Shown here piece by piece: positions 12,056 through 23,804 of a stretch of 64,000 bases of DNA. Every line of letters begins with the position of its first letter. Positions within the stretch are counted from its first letter, which is position 1. The notes below the pieces were generated by a model. That model was not told where the DNA came from. It searched no databases and worked only from the letters and a program-made list of their open reading frames with translations. The position numbers and the translations under genes were made by a program. This DNA is from Molanna angustata (taxonomy: Eukaryota > Arthropoda > Insecta > Trichoptera > Molannidae), in NCBI GenBank assembly GCA_963576475.1, contig OY754990.1:4679756-4743755 (forward strand), read 5' to 3'.

Positions 12056-12679
12056 ATGGGCAAGGTTATAGATAAGGTGGATAAATTTAAGTACCTTGTC
12101 AGTATTCTTTCGGAGTCCCATGACCATGATATGGAGATCAAGTGCAGAATTGAGGTAGCAAGAGCTGCCTTTAATAAAATGAGATCTTTCTACTGCAACG
12201 AAAAGCTCAATATGGACCTGAGACAGCGGATGATGAGATGTTATGTGTGGTCTGTGTTGCTATATGGCTGTGAGACTTGGACATTGAAGGTTAACACCAT
12301 GAACAGGCTGGAAGATTTTGAGATGTGATTGTATCGCAGAATGCTCAAAATCCCTTGGACAGATCTGGTTACGAACTCAGAAGTCTTAAGTCGAGTCAGA
12401 ACAACCAGGAAACTCTTGTCTACAGTAAAGGTCCGCAAGATCACATATCTGGGTCACATCATGAGGAGGGAGAAGTATCACTTGCTCCAACTAATACTGA
12501 AGGGCAAGATAGAAGGTCGCCGAGGGACTGGAAGGAGACAGATGTCCTGGCTGCGCAACATTAGGGAATGGACCGGCTTCAGGACCGTGGAACAGATATT
12601 CCGGGCAGCACAGGACAGAGGGATTTGCCAGAGTGATAGCCGACGTTGGGGGTTCCTGACATGTTCCGGAAGAAGAAGA
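12056..12679 (+). pseudogene. LINE-B (BovB/RTE-like) insertion with TSD
   Basis: A 5'-truncated LINE on the plus strand. The frame starts inside the element (VDKFKYLVSILSE, then RQRMMRCYVWSVLLYGCETWTLK), reaches a stop at about 12326, then continues in the shifted frame with YRRMLKIPWTDLVTNSEVL and KITYLGHIMRREKYHLLQLI, a GRRGTGRRQMSW basic patch, and a C-terminus followed by a (GAA)n tail. This motif order is that of RTE/BovB LINEs after the RT core. The 9-bp duplication AGATAATTA flanks it exactly (12047-12055 and 12680-12688), so the insertion boundaries are secure. Endonuclease and RT core are absent. Confidence 0.85.
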
Positions 12680-12689
12680 AGATAATTAT

Positions 12690-13660
12690 TAATTTGTAGT
12701 TGCTGAATGAGAAGCCATCTATCGCATTTTTCCTTAAGTGGTTTTGTTCACGTATATACATTATATTATTTGGGTGACGATTGATTTTCGTTTCAGGTAA
12801 ATCACATAGATGGCAGTATTATTTATGGCTTGCCAAGTTGGTGAAGGATATTTTCAATTTAATTGATGTGGCTGGTGACAGAATCATTTTAGTCGACTTT
12901 AATCGTCGTACAATATTATTAAATAATCTTTATATATTGTTTACATTTTCAGAAGTCAAACCGTATATTTGTATATTATAAAACTGTAAATATTAACGCT
13001 ACACCATCTTTTGTCGCCTGTCTGTAGTTAAAGTGAGAGAGTAGGCACAGTATGATCAGAAAATTTTAGAAACTAGATTAAATTTTTTTTGTACCCTAGT
13101 TTAAGAGGAAACAAATTTAATGACTTATTGTTCAAATCGTTTTATTTTTAAATGTAGAATTGTTTTGTATAATCTTCTTCATCTTTCTCGGCCTATTACC
13201 GTTCACTCCTGGACGAAGACCTCCTTCACGCCGTCCTGTCCTGCGCAGTCTGCATCCAAGAAGTTTTTTTTTGTTTTGTTTTATTTCCAAATAAAAAAGA
13301 ATCACATGAACCATAATTATAAAACAATATTAATACAATTCAAATAGAAAATATATATCAATATTAGGTACTTGGATATATTGCCTCACTAGGCAAAAGC
13401 CTGTTCCGAGGTAATACCTATTCAAAATGAGTAGCTGTGCAAGTATTTAGTCAGTCAATATTTAGTCCGTGCGTATTGTATGTGCATGTGTTAAGACATG
13501 AGTGAGATCTGTCATTTCATGGGTAACATGACTAAGATCCCTCTCACACTCTTCTCTGCCCCTGTCCATTGTTACTGCCACTTTGTTACTAATTTGTTAA
13601 TATTGCTATTGTTTGGTAGGAGTAATTGAAGTAAGTAAGTGCCTGCAAATCACAAATAAT
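12690..13660. other. AT-rich spacer with small repeat scraps
   Basis: A short minus-strand scrap at about 13190-13265 reads GCRLRRTGRREGGLRPGVNG, a sequence I associate with insect retroelement ends but cannot place. At 13385-13420 lies the stem-loop repeat GCCTCACTAGGCAAAAGCCT. No gene. Confidence 0.35.
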
Positions 13661-13669
13661 TATCATTTT

Positions 13670-14185
13670 TTATAGCGCCGTTTATTGCTAAAAGCCCATT
13701 CCAAGGGTGCTGTTGTTTATTTGTTGGCTCTGCGAAATATAGGAGTTTTAAGTAATTTACTGAAAACCCCAACACTCTGCTCTCCTTGCACTTCAGAAGG
13801 CAATTTATTCCATTTGAATATACTTCAGGTTTTTGTAAGACTCGCAGAAGAAGTGAGTTTTCAGGTGTTTTCTGAATAGAGCTAAGTTGTAGATCCGCCT
13901 CATTTCGGGTGGTATTTTGTTCCACGAGGCTGGTCCAGCCACAGTAAAAGCGCGATCTCCAAAGGATGTTGGGTTCACTCTATTTATTTCTGTTAACTTG
14001 CCAATCGTGGATGTGGTGGCTAATCGAAGTGTTTGTTGTCGCTCGTTTGCGGTGAAACGGATGCAGAAGTCTGTGAGATACGTCGGAGCTATGCCATGGA
14101 TCGCTTTGAAAGTCAGTAAACAAAGTTTGAACTTCTCTCTCTGGCACTTTCAGCCATTGAAGGTTTCGGGATAGGAAGGATTAGC
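13670..14185 (-). pseudogene. L2-type LINE 3' ends, two partial copies
   Basis: Minus-strand reading shows the L2/CR1 C-terminal block (FAVAGPASWNKIPPEMR-like with frame breaks) and a second tail block (GVFSKLLKTPIFR). The left end is the classic L2 3' end: an AAGGG(T)GCT block and AACGGCGCTATAAAA. The repeated C-terminal block suggests two partial copies or a duplication. No intact frame. Confidence 0.65.
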
Positions 14186-14879
14186 TTAGCAACTGGGTTT
14201 ATTTTATTTTATTTAATTCCAAGAACAGACAGTTATATACAGCTTGTGGGAAAACAAAAAAAACAATATATATACAAAACCAGTTAAGTTCCCTAATGCT
14301 TTTATACAATAAAAATAATGGCTAGATAATACGAGTGATATATACAATATAAAATATTAACAAAAAAAAAAAAAAAAACTTATTCATTAAGAATTTGGCG
14401 TACAAACTTCTATAGAACATAAATACATATATATTAGAGTATAATTTGCTATGGAATTCTACCACAAATGTGCCACATAGTTAACTCTGAAAATTTTAAT
14501 AGTTAAAAATATCATTTTAAATTGATATATTTTTTCTGATCGCCCTGCCGTCCATACATCACATGTGACCCATCAAAGTGATAGCTCTATAAATATTATC
14601 GTAAAATGTTCCCATAAAAGTACCTACATACGTACAGCATAAATACCAAACTTAGCAGACGAGGAGATAGTTCATGGTAGGAGGGCCGAGTCTCGCCACT
14701 TGTACACTTCCTACATCTTGAATTTCAAGGGCCCTCTTAAGATCCGGACCTCCGTACTCCATTGTATATTAATATATAAATCTTGAGACGGTCATTTATC
14801 TCTAGAGATGGTCGTGGCTTGATGTGGATGCTGCAAACACTCCTCGATTACCGTTTAAAATATAAATGAATTATTAATT
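14186..14879. other. AT-rich DNA, no gene
   Basis: Long T-rich start (TTTATTTTATTTTATTTAAT) followed by A-rich DNA, resembling an antisense retroelement tail, with a run of A at about 14362-14380. Nothing coding is recognised. Confidence 0.35.
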
Positions 14880-15415
14880 CGCAGCGTCTTCTCAATCTTC
14901 TTCTTCTTTTTTTGGATTAGGTCATTTCACCCGTTTGTGGTTCCTGTGTCTTTGTTTTATGTGGATACTGCAGACGCTCCTCGATTGCCGTTGGAAATAG
15001 TAACTAAATATTCATGCGCAGCGTCTTCTCAGTCTTCTTCTTCTTTTTTTGGATTAGGTCATTTGACTCGTATGTGTTCCTTGTGTCTTTATTTAATGTG
15101 GATGGTACAGGCTCTTCTCGATTATCGTTGGAAATTTTAAATAATTATAAATCCGCGGCGTCTTCTCAATCTTCTTCTTTTTTTGGATTAGGTCATTTGA
15201 CTCGTATGTAGTCCCTGTGTCTTTGTTTAATGTGGATGCTACAGACGCTCCTCGATTAGCGTTGTAAATATTAATTTATTATAAATCCGCGACATCTTCT
15301 AAATCTTCTTCTTCTTCATTTTGGATTAGGTCATTTGATCCGTTTGTGGTTCCTGTATCTTAGTTTAATGTAGATTCTGCAGAGACTCCTCGACGAGCGT
15401 TTGTTACATTAATTT
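14880..15415 (+). repeat. Diverged tandem repeat, about 136-bp unit
   Basis: GGATTAGGTCATTT recurs at 14914, 15051, 15185 and 15323 (spacings 137, 134 and 138). Each unit also carries CGTCTTCTCAATCTTCTTCT, GTGTCTTTGTTTTATGTGGA-like and CGCTCCTCGATT blocks. About four units, diverged, so the array is old. A partial unit begins near 14800. Confidence 0.85.
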
Positions 15416-16480
15416 ATTTTTAAAATAGGCAAACAAAATTATATTATTATCAAACATCGTGTTTTTATCTTTGAGAAAAGTCTTTAAAAGATCAAACGTT
15501 ATCAAATCGAAGAGATATAACATTGTAATACGCAAATTCTGAGAGCTTCATAGCTCTATCTAGTCGGGGAGTTTTTCAAAAATCGATTGCGAATTTCCAG
15601 TACAGACATCAGACGTCAAAAAAGGTGCAAAAAAGCATCTCAATAAATAAAATATAACATCGTTTGATTTTGTTACCATTATAGCAGCACCTTGTCGGCT
15701 GCAATATACATAGCCTGATATCATGATTCTCGAATACTTTCGAAGATTTACGAGGATCAACGAACCATAGCCCGCCGTCGTTGATACAAACCTACAAATC
15801 CATATTCATGTGTTGATCGTTCAATAGAGTAGAATCGCGTTAAATTTTTATCTATTAGTTCCGACCCACGACATCACAAATTAATTAAGTTATTATTTAT
15901 ATTGTAATTTCATTTGTTTCGAATAAACCAGTGTCGATCATGTAAGTAGTTCGTTGATTGAAATCTTTCATCACTATAAATTATGTATTATCAATTATTT
16001 AATGAACTGACATAAGCAATATCATATTTGGAGGTATATGTTTTAAATAAAATAGAATCCCTTTAGAACACGCACCTTTACAATTTAATCCCTTCTGATT
16101 AAAACAAATAAATTAACATATAACCCCAAACCATTAAATAAATATTGTTGTTTATAAAAACGTAAAATTGGGTTACACTGTACAAATTCATTCATCAAAC
16201 TGTAAAGTTATCGGTATGTCCATTATACTGATAGTATAATATTTTAAAATGGAGTGCATATTATATTTCGATAACAATAAAATACTAGAATTATTTAAGT
16301 GCCAAAGTTATTCAAACGCCTGATAAATTAAAGTATATTTTATGGAAGTTTTCATATAAATTGATTATGGTAATCTTTTCAGTGTAGAATTTATACACAA
16401 TATCAATATATACACAATTATTGTATCTATTATCTGGAAATTGTGAAGATTATACAGTTAAGCCGTTAAGTGAAATCACG
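15416..16480. other. AT-rich DNA, no gene
   Basis: No ORF, repeat or RNA gene that I can support. Confidence 0.35.
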
Positions 16481-16526
16481 ACTCTCCAAGGTATAGTTTT
16501 TTTACCCTCCACGAGTAAAAAAACTA
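16480..16526. repeat. Inverted repeat (hairpin)
   Basis: Arms AAGGTATAGTTTTTTTAC and GTAAAAAAACTATACCTT are exact reverse complements separated by a few bases (CCTCCACGA). It lies just upstream of a LINE tail fragment and may be a snap-back end of a small insertion. Confidence 0.8.
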
Positions 16527-16554
16527 TACCTTGTGATGAGAATAGCTTTCATAA

Positions 16555-16745
16555 GCTGGTTGTCGTTGGTGGGGTTGAAGGGAGAATGAAGTCGAAGGGG
16601 ATCCCCACAAGATGGACGGACTAGATTAGGGCTGCTACTGGTAGGTACATCGGTGGTCGAAGCAATGAAGATGGCGGTGTATCGCGAGAAGTGGAAGACG
16701 CGGAGAGAGGCTGGTCATGATCCTTAGCAACGAGGAAGACGAGAC
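16555..16745 (+). pseudogene. LINE C-terminal scrap
   Basis: Plus-strand frames read GIPTRWTD, EAMKMAVYREKWKTRREAGHDP: the W-rich region and the basic end of RTE-like LINEs. It is followed by an imperfect (GATGAC)n tail. Stops and shifts throughout. Confidence 0.5.
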
Positions 16746-17175
16746 TGATGATGACGATGATATTTTATATTTCGATATGGCAACAATGATCGTTTTCCTT
16801 CCTATTAATAACTTTTGTAGTGGTTACTTCCAGTTTTAAAGTACGTATCATCCGATGTAATGTATGTGTTGGTAAAATATTTATATACAAACTATTTTAA
16901 GTGCTTCATCTATTTGTGTTCGTTCTTGGGCTGTACCATCATACACCCACGCCGGGCCCTTACACAGAACCGTCCCTTGACTGATGCCGCCCCTTAATTG
17001 TTACAAATTTGGATCATTCATTTATTTATTCAAAATCCACAATAACCATACAAAAAATTACAACAATACAATAGTGAAACATTGTACAACAAAAAATATG
17101 AAAAATAGACAACTTAGTATTTGTTGGCACTGACAAAAAGAAATAGAAATATAGTATTCATTCATAAATACCATC

Positions 17176-17520
17176 GTGCATATCCCACAGTGTGGGGTGA
17201 TCAGCGACAAGTGTGCGGGTGTGCATAATTTTCAGTTTTTTCTTTTACACTTTTAGTTTCAGTTCTTATGATTTATCTTTTTTAATGTACGTATGAGCTA
17301 ATAGTAATATTATGTAAACTTTGCTGGCTAATTTTTTGGTTATATGTGTATAAGATTTTTGTTTTATATTGCTGTATGTTTACCGAAATATATATAAAAT
17401 AAAAATAAAATAAAATAATAAAGCATGACACGTGCGTGTATCTCCACAAACCTGTCTCATCTCACTTTAAAAATCATTGCATTCAGAATGCGTGATGGTG
17501 AACCTCTTTACTGAACTATA
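17176..17520 (+). repeat. Repeat family R2 copy split by an insertion
   Basis: Left part CACAGTGTGGGGTGATCAGC, GTGTGCGGGTGTGCATAA; right part ACACGTGCGTGTATCTCCAC, CTGTCTCATCTCACTTTAAA, GCGTGATGGTGAACCTC. Compared with 11325-11480, about 190 bp of extra sequence ending in an A-rich run (AAATAAAATAAAATAATAAA) lies between them at about 17227-17424. The extra piece behaves like a retroelement with a poly-A-like tail. Confidence 0.55.
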
Positions 17521-17808
17521 TGTGATGTATGTGTGTTTTTATTTCATAATAAATTAATTATGCACTGTTGATATCCACAGTCATTGCCTGGATTTTTCTT
17601 GTTTATTTACTTAATAATTTTAGGTATATAATTTGATAATGCTTTTGATGATTTGAGTTTTTTTTTTATATTTTTATTAAATTCACAATACAAATACAAA
17701 ATATAAAACAATCAAACTATATAGAAAAGATGTGCACAGACATATATTATAGAAAAACATATTTTCCTTTACCAGAGTGCAAGCACTCGTGTGTAAAGGA
17801 GACAATTA

Positions 17809-17858
17809 CCCTCTTTTGTTCATCTTATAATTATAATTATAAGATGAACAAAAGAGGG
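17809..17858. repeat. 50-bp perfect palindrome
   Basis: CCCTCTTTTGTTCATCTTAT plus AATTA is followed immediately by its exact reverse complement, with no spacer. A perfect 25-bp-arm palindrome with zero loop is unusual and extrudable. The right end continues into CCCAAGATTGTG. Confidence 0.95.
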
Positions 17859-17917
17859 CCCAAGATTGTGCCTTGAGGTATTCCAAAAAAATTGATCACA
17901 AAAAGTTCACTTGTTGA

Positions 17918-18220
17918 ATGTCAATAACGAAAGGCGCAAGATACGGTCGCACTAGCGAACGATTCTTGACCATAGATTTATTGACTGTGGTTAATATGAC
18001 AGGTGAAGCAGGTTGTGAAAGGATTGAGGCGAGGAGAGAAGGCCCATTTCGTATCATTGCACTGACATATAATCAAAAATATTTTTGCATAGAAAAAATA
18101 CAGTGCAAGAATTTAAATACTAATACGAAACCGAACATCCCCCCGGTCGGAAAGGAGTACGACATTTCGAGCTACTTTAGGCAAAAGCCAAATTATTTAG
18201 AAACCGGTAATTTTAAGTAA
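17918..18220 (+). pseudogene. 100-codon ORF, possible LTR-element integrase end
   Basis: The segment RIEARREGPFRIIALTYNQKYF resembles in layout the region after the integrase core of Gypsy-type elements, where a K/R-EGPF/Y-x-I motif is common. No catalytic residues, LTRs or other domains are nearby. Could equally be a chance ORF. Confidence 0.2.
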
Positions 18221-18558
18221 TTTTGATAGTCATCTTGACCCAACCGGTAGAAGAAACGTAGGGAGACTTAAACTACGATTGTCGTGCTGTAAGGCAGCAG
18301 AACTGGAAGGTGGCAGCCAGCGATAGTTGAGTATGTAGAAGATTCTTGGAGGCAGCTAGGACTCATCAAGGTTTACGACGCTGAGGATATGTAATCCTGT
18401 TCTCACAAGATATTGAATGTCAATTGGTTGAAATTTAGACCGTTAATAACTTATATCTCATTTACCACTGCAACTAAAACGGTTTAATCACATTATTTTG
18501 CTGATTTAAGCCACATCTATGTATACACTTCCTTTGAGCGTGCATGTTTATTCTGTTA

Positions 18559-19130
18559 TCTATATATGTAAAAATGGATGTACGTATATTTGTTTGTTTG
18601 TATGTGTCCGATGAACTCCCAAACCAACCATCCGATTGCGATGAAAATTTGGGAATTTGTTCAGCTCATTCCGGAGAAGGTTTATGCATTATAATTTATT
18701 TATTTATTTATTCGATATCTCACAAAAAAATTGAAAAAACAATGGCATTAAATTGATACTTTGTGGGTTTGTTCAGCAGCGCACACACGAGAAGGTTTTA
18801 ATAATTAAAATTTATTTATTTATTTAATATCTCACACAATAATTTAGAAAAATTATATATTTGGAATTGAAAAATGGTATATTATATAAAAATAGTATAA
18901 TGGTAAATGTTTTTTGTTTGAATAAGTAAATCAAATCATTAATGAAAGAATAGGGACGGAAGGGAATGAAGGATCTGTAGGGATGGAAAGGAACAAAAAG
19001 ACGGAATTATAATTTGCAAATCTAGAAAAGAATGTTAAATAATGAAAAGGGAACATAAATATAAACCATTTTTATATATTTGGAGGTAAATAATTAAACA
19101 GGCAGGACAACGTCTGCCGGGTTTTACTAG
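18559..19130 (+). mobile_element. Short non-autonomous Helitron
   Basis: Begins TCTATATATGTAAAAATGGA after an A and ends CTAG before a T, the 5'-TC...CTRR-3' ends and A|T target of Helitrons. Eight bases before CTAG is the subterminal hairpin GGCAGGACAACGTCTGCC (GGCAG/CTGCC stem). No Rep/helicase sequence, so it is non-autonomous (572 bp). The inside repeats a short motif twice (GAGAAGGTTT, then ATTTATTTATTTATT). Its 5' part matches the head-to-head pair at 38977-39318. Confidence 0.85.
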
Positions 19131-19682
19131 TATTATATAAATAAAATAATAAGAAAAAATGTAAATATTTGTATATGATTGACCGTTTCGTGTTAAATCC
19201 CAATTGATCCATCTCTACACCCGGCCCCTTTCTATACGCGTGGGTTAAACATCTCTACTCCATTATCATCTTCCATGGATTGTGTAGGTACGTCTGTTAT
19301 TGTGTTGAATTCTTTTCAAACTGGAGAAAGTCTAATCTCATCTATGCATTGTCCGTGTATTTTAGAATCTTTTCTTTATCAATCTATGGACAAGAGTCAG
19401 TAGGAACTTAAATTAGATTCTTCTCTAGCTAATTTATAGACCACAATGGTTCGTCTTAATTACGTACATGAATTGTTAACGATATGTGTGTCAGGTTATT
19501 TGACACTTATTATCTGGCCTAAAATCCTAAGATTGGTTTGCACCGCACACTCCATATCTCCACATATCTCTGTTGTCCGCCAGCCTCTTCATCTCTTGGT
19601 AGCTGCTACAGCGCACATCACTGATCACCTGGTCCATATAACTGTCTCTAGGACGACACAAAGGGATAGTTTTTTATTTACA

Positions 19683-19791
19683 TGTCGTTACAAAACGAAA
19701 TTTTCTATTATTATTTTAATTTATAATCATATGGTATACACAATGTACTCAGCTGAATCAAAATTTAATTTACCATTACTATCATCTAGAC
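19683..19791 (+). pseudogene. LINE ORF, part left of hAT insertion
   Basis: The frame ends ESKFNLPLLSSR at 19791 and resumes with RITADSLFLYKLFHN at 20269 once the hAT and one target-site copy are removed. This is the C-terminal part of a CR1/jockey-superfamily LINE. Upstream of about 19680 the sequence is not readable as LINE protein. Confidence 0.65.
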
Positions 19792-20260
19792 CAGCGGTTC
19801 TTAACCCTTTTTGGCTGGCGACCCAAAATACAAATATATTTGAAGCTCGCGACCCTAATGTTTTATATTATTTTCCAGTGATAATAAAACGGATTATAGG
19901 ATGTTATTGAAAATATTGAAATACACAACATGGTTGAATTTTTCTTTATTGAAATGAAACAATGCAGCATTGTAATAAATAATTAGTGACTACCCTGGTG
20001 TTGTATTTTTGAGCAAAGAAGAGTTATATGTGGAGTTAAGTTTACAGAAAGTGTACACCGCATGTCATGCTGAGGATCCAATCTATTTCTATACTTATTT
20101 TTCATGACGGCAAGGCACGAAAATCCTGCTTCACATAAATAAGTAGTGAAGTAACATCGATCGACCTATTGATTTAAAGTCGTTTGGGGATTTCCCGCGA
20201 CCCATCTCAAATTCTCTCGCAACCCGAATTTGGGTCGCGACCCGAGGTTAAGAATCGCTG
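19792..20260 (+). mobile_element. hAT non-autonomous element with 8-bp TSD
   Basis: Ends CAGCGGTTCTTAACC and GGTTAAGAATCGCTG (inverted, one mismatch), flanked by the exact 8-bp duplication ATCTAGAC (19784-19791 and 20261-20268). The 8-bp TSD and CAGnGGTTCT-type end are hAT hallmarks. 469 bp, with GGTCGCGACCC-type subterminal repeats (CTGGCGACCC left; GGGTCGCGACCC right). No transposase. Confidence 0.92.
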
Positions 20261-20830
20261 ATCTAGACGAATAACTGCAGACTCACTATTTTTGTATAAA
20301 CTATTTCATAACATTATTGATTGTCCAAATTTATTAGAAAATATCTCACTTCACATTACAAACCGCAATGTCAGATCAAAACCTACTTTTTCTATGTCAC
20401 ACTGTAAAACTAATCTTAGGAAAAATTTCTTTATTAACCGAGCCACCTCCAATTTTAACAACCTGCTCAATAACATTGACTTTTTTCATACCCAATCTCT
20501 ACACTCGTTCAAAATTGCGATAAAGCGCCAACTTTGCACTGATAACATAACTCAAAATTCCACTCTCTAGTATATACATGAATATATGTATGTGTCACCA
20601 TAATGGTTGCAACATCTTCTTCGTTGATCCTGGTTGATGGGATTCTAAGTACGTTAGAATCCCATGTTACGATTCTAGAATAAAATCCTCTTTGTACTGT
20701 TCCTTGTATGATGTCCTGTTATTATGTACCGTAGTCTACCATTTACTGTTTTTTTTCCATTGTTTTTAATATCATACTATGTTATTATATTCTACTGTAC
20801 TGTTGGATATCCAAAATAAATATAAAAAAA
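20261..20830 (+). pseudogene. LINE ORF end and 3' region, right of hAT
   Basis: Carries LFLYKLFHNIIDCPNLLE, then a C-terminus with NLLNNIDFFHTQSLHSFKIA, stop at 20568-20570. The non-coding 3' region contains ACGTTAGAATCCCATGTTA and TATGATGTCCTGTTATTATG and ends near an A-rich run at 20815-20830. A second copy at 32340-33330 shares the coding end and 3' region. ORF is open after the insertion but lacks the RT core. Confidence 0.75.
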
Positions 20831-20930
20831 TATATTGAATTTATTTAAATGATCATCCCCTTTGACGGCATCAATACCCCCTGACTGCCTCTGGTTAAGT
20901 GTAAGGCGTTTTGTTCCCTCCCTCCGTCGA

Positions 20931-21030
20931 CCTTCGTGGCTCAGTTAGTTAGGTTACTGCTGATCCAAAAGTCCCGGGTTCGAATCCCGGTGGAGACTCA
21001 ATTTTTTATTGTAAGTCTACAGAATGTATC
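20931..21030 (+). mobile_element. tRNA-derived SINE head
   Basis: TGGCTCAGTTAGTTAGG fits a pol III A box and GGGTTCGAATCCC a B box, 30 bases downstream. The anticodon arm does not fold, so this is a SINE head and not a tRNA gene. It is followed by AATTTTTTATTGTAAGTCTA. Related scraps at 6836-6925 and 42790-42840. Confidence 0.6.
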
Positions 21031-22025
21031 AACTTTACTGTTATTATGCCATATTCTGATTCGTCTAAACTTATCAGTCTAATTTTAGTACATGAGAAAT
21101 GTCAAAAGGTTGACTGTGTTCATACGGGACTCATTACGTCACAATAATATGAAATCCTTTTATCCACGGTCCCGTTGATTTAGACGTTTTCGTATTCTGA
21201 TACGAATTAGAATAGGACTATCAGCTATATCTCCACCTTTTAGGTGGTCATCTGTATGTATTTATGTATAATCTATCATGTTCATGACTAGATTGCACTC
21301 CCTTTTGACCCCAAATTAAAACCATCGTGAAGCTATGTATGCACTAACCTATCGCTACTCATAAAAATTCATTACCAATCATTTATAATTATTTATAATC
21401 ATTTATAATACCAGACATGTGTTTTAATATTACTTTTAAATATGTAGATATTCAATATACCAATCCTAAATATATGTAATCAATCAGAAAATATCCAAAT
21501 ACAATGTTTTTTTATGGATTGGGACAGTTCACCGATAGAAACTCATATGCTGACAGTTAATTACATACACACACATACGCCATCACGCCACATTATTCCA
21601 TCGCTACACGCATGCCTTTCTTCGTCGACATTCGTCGAATCGACACGACTACATCGACTCATACACGTTCGTCTTCATTAATAAAATGACCAATATTCGC
21701 AGATTTTTGACAGCAAATTGAATATGCCTTGAAACATGTACATATAACTTTACATATGTGTACATATGACCTTGACTTTTCAATAAAATATTACCTGACA
21801 TAGAACACAATATCTCACGCGACGAAACAAACTTCAAAATACTGGTAAGTGACTGGCTGAAAAGAAATGGCAGAATACAATCTGCTCATGTCCTGTTAAA
21901 TATCCTAACATAATTCACTACTCTGTGCATTCATAACCTGAGAAACTGTACCATAGCTTGGTGCCATCCATCATTTCCACTACAATTATATGGGAGATAA
22001 TAACTGAGAGATTACCTTATATTAT
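21031..22025. other. AT-rich DNA with a LINE-A scrap
   Basis: At 21565-21670 the words CGCCATCACGCCA and ATACACGTTCGTCTT match the minus-strand LINE-A tail. The rest holds no feature I can support. Confidence 0.4.
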
Positions 22026-22027
22026 TT

Positions 22028-22560
22028 CTTTCTTCTTCTTCGTTTCCTCAATGCTGAGGGACGTGATCTATGGGGCCGCTAATGGACAGAACTAGTCACC
22101 TCCAGTCCTCTCTGCCCTCCGCAGCTCGCACAGCCGAATAAAGGACGTTCCCAGTCATCTCCTTAATTTGGTCACACCATCGCGCAGGAGATCTGTCTCT
22201 ACTTCTTTTGCCTGGTACACTTCCTGTGATAATATTTTTTTCTCCTGGCGATGTGACCAAAGAAGCTCAATACCCAGTGGCTGCATTCTGTAGTCAATCT
22301 TTCTTTTATTTTGAGCCCTTTAAGGACCGAGTCATTCGTTCTTCTTGCAGTCCACGGAATCCTCAGTATGCGACGCCAACACGACATTTCAAATGCGTCA
22401 ATCCTGTCACGATCACGGGACTTCATTGTCCAGGTTCAGGCTGCATATAGGAATATTGGAATGATGAGAGTTCTGATGATTTTAATTTTGGTGGAGTTGG
22501 AAATATCTCGATCTTTCCAGATCTATTCAGACGTGTTAAAGCATTTTTAGCCATGGCTAT
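22028..22560 (-). pseudogene. LINE-B (BovB/RTE-like) fragment
   Basis: Minus-strand frame 22199-22426 reads RDRIDAFEMSCWRRILRIPW, TARRTNDSVLKGLKIKERL, VLSFFGHIARRKKYYHRK: the typical BovB/RTE C-terminal order. The 3' end on the left shows the (GAA)n tail as TTCTTCTTC at 22034. Other frames carry the adjoining parts, with stops. 5' truncated near 22560. Confidence 0.8.
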
Positions 22561-23039
22561 TCGTCTTTTTATTTCCTTCTCACACCCACCCTCAGCACTG
22601 ATAATATGTTCTATATAGGTATATGGATTTACTCAGAATTCGGAGTAGAACATTTAGTGTGTCTGTGTATATAAAATGTAAGTAAGCGCGTTATATTTTA
22701 TAACGTTTGACTATGAATATTTTCTGATATGAACTTTCATCCACAATTTAATTTTGTAATAAATGTTTACCTACAAAAGAGGCATCGATTCCCAGTTGGG
22801 AGATTCGAAACCACGGATAAATAATGAATATTGAGGCACATCGTTTTGTATGTCAGTTGCGTAAACGCATTAGGGCAGTCATTAATAAACCATAGACAAA
22901 ACACGTTTGCCATTGACCGCAAAGCATAGGCAAATAATAATGTATTGATATCAATTTTCCACGCAGCGATTATAGTTATTGGGCAACGGGCAGATCAAAG
23001 ACAACCATGTACAGTGGTGGCACATTATTAGACTCGCTG

Positions 23040-23215
23040 AAAAGTTTGTAAATCAGAAATAATTATAATGTGATTGAACTGGAGAAAAGAGAAAATATAT
23101 CTGCAGTGTGTGTCTATTATAGTATGATCTCTTTCTCACTTTATGTATTCTGTTGTGAGTGCTCTTACTTGGTGATGTTGTAGAGCGTTTTGTTAGCGTA
23201 TAACGTGGCTATACA
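23040..23215 (+). repeat. Repeat R3, inverted relative to 44050-44230
   Basis: Shares in reverse complement GAACTGGAGAAAAGAGAAAA, TGCAGTGTGTGTCTATTAT, GATCTCTTTCTCACTT, TTGGTGATGTTGTAGAGCGT. Two dispersed copies in opposite orientation; neither has coding potential. Confidence 0.65.
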
Positions 23216-23804
23216 TAAAATGATTCTAATAATACGGCAACCCTCTGTACCTTCATAGACTAGAATTATTCTTTTTCATGTTTATGCCAGTTTGAAGCTG
23301 TGGCGGCTTTTTACGAGCGTGTAAATATTTCAGTAGTTACAACATATATTGACGTAATATTTTGATAAATATTTATAGATTGATTATGATTGAGTTCAAA
23401 AAGATGGCAACTTTGGAGTATACAAGGTCAGCAGCAGTAGTGTTTTTTTTTCACTGTAGGTATGGTTTTGAACAAAAAAGAAAATTAAAGTCACACTGTC
23501 TATCCACATAAACACAAATTCACGTCTTTTTCCCTTTATCCCTCTTCCTTTCTCCTCTCCTATCCTCCATCTAATAAACATACATAGTGTATCTATCTGA
23601 TGTATTTTTTTTATTCTTATTTTTGTTAATTTTGTATTTTTAATTTATGATTTATTTTTTCTATTTTTCTATTTGTATTTCTAACTGATAATGATATTCT
23701 TATATTCCTGTAACTGATTGTATTTACCATGGTGGTTGACTGGCAGAGATTGCCTGCGGGCAATAAGTCCGCCATGTTGTTTAACTCAATAAAAGTCTTT
23801 TATT

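Noticed and set aside
19446..19910. 154-codon plus ORF as a gene
   Set aside because: A chance chain running from unknown DNA through LINE sequence into the hAT element.
20931..20999. tRNA gene
   Set aside because: A and B boxes are present but no anticodon stem can be formed; related scraps elsewhere indicate a SINE head.
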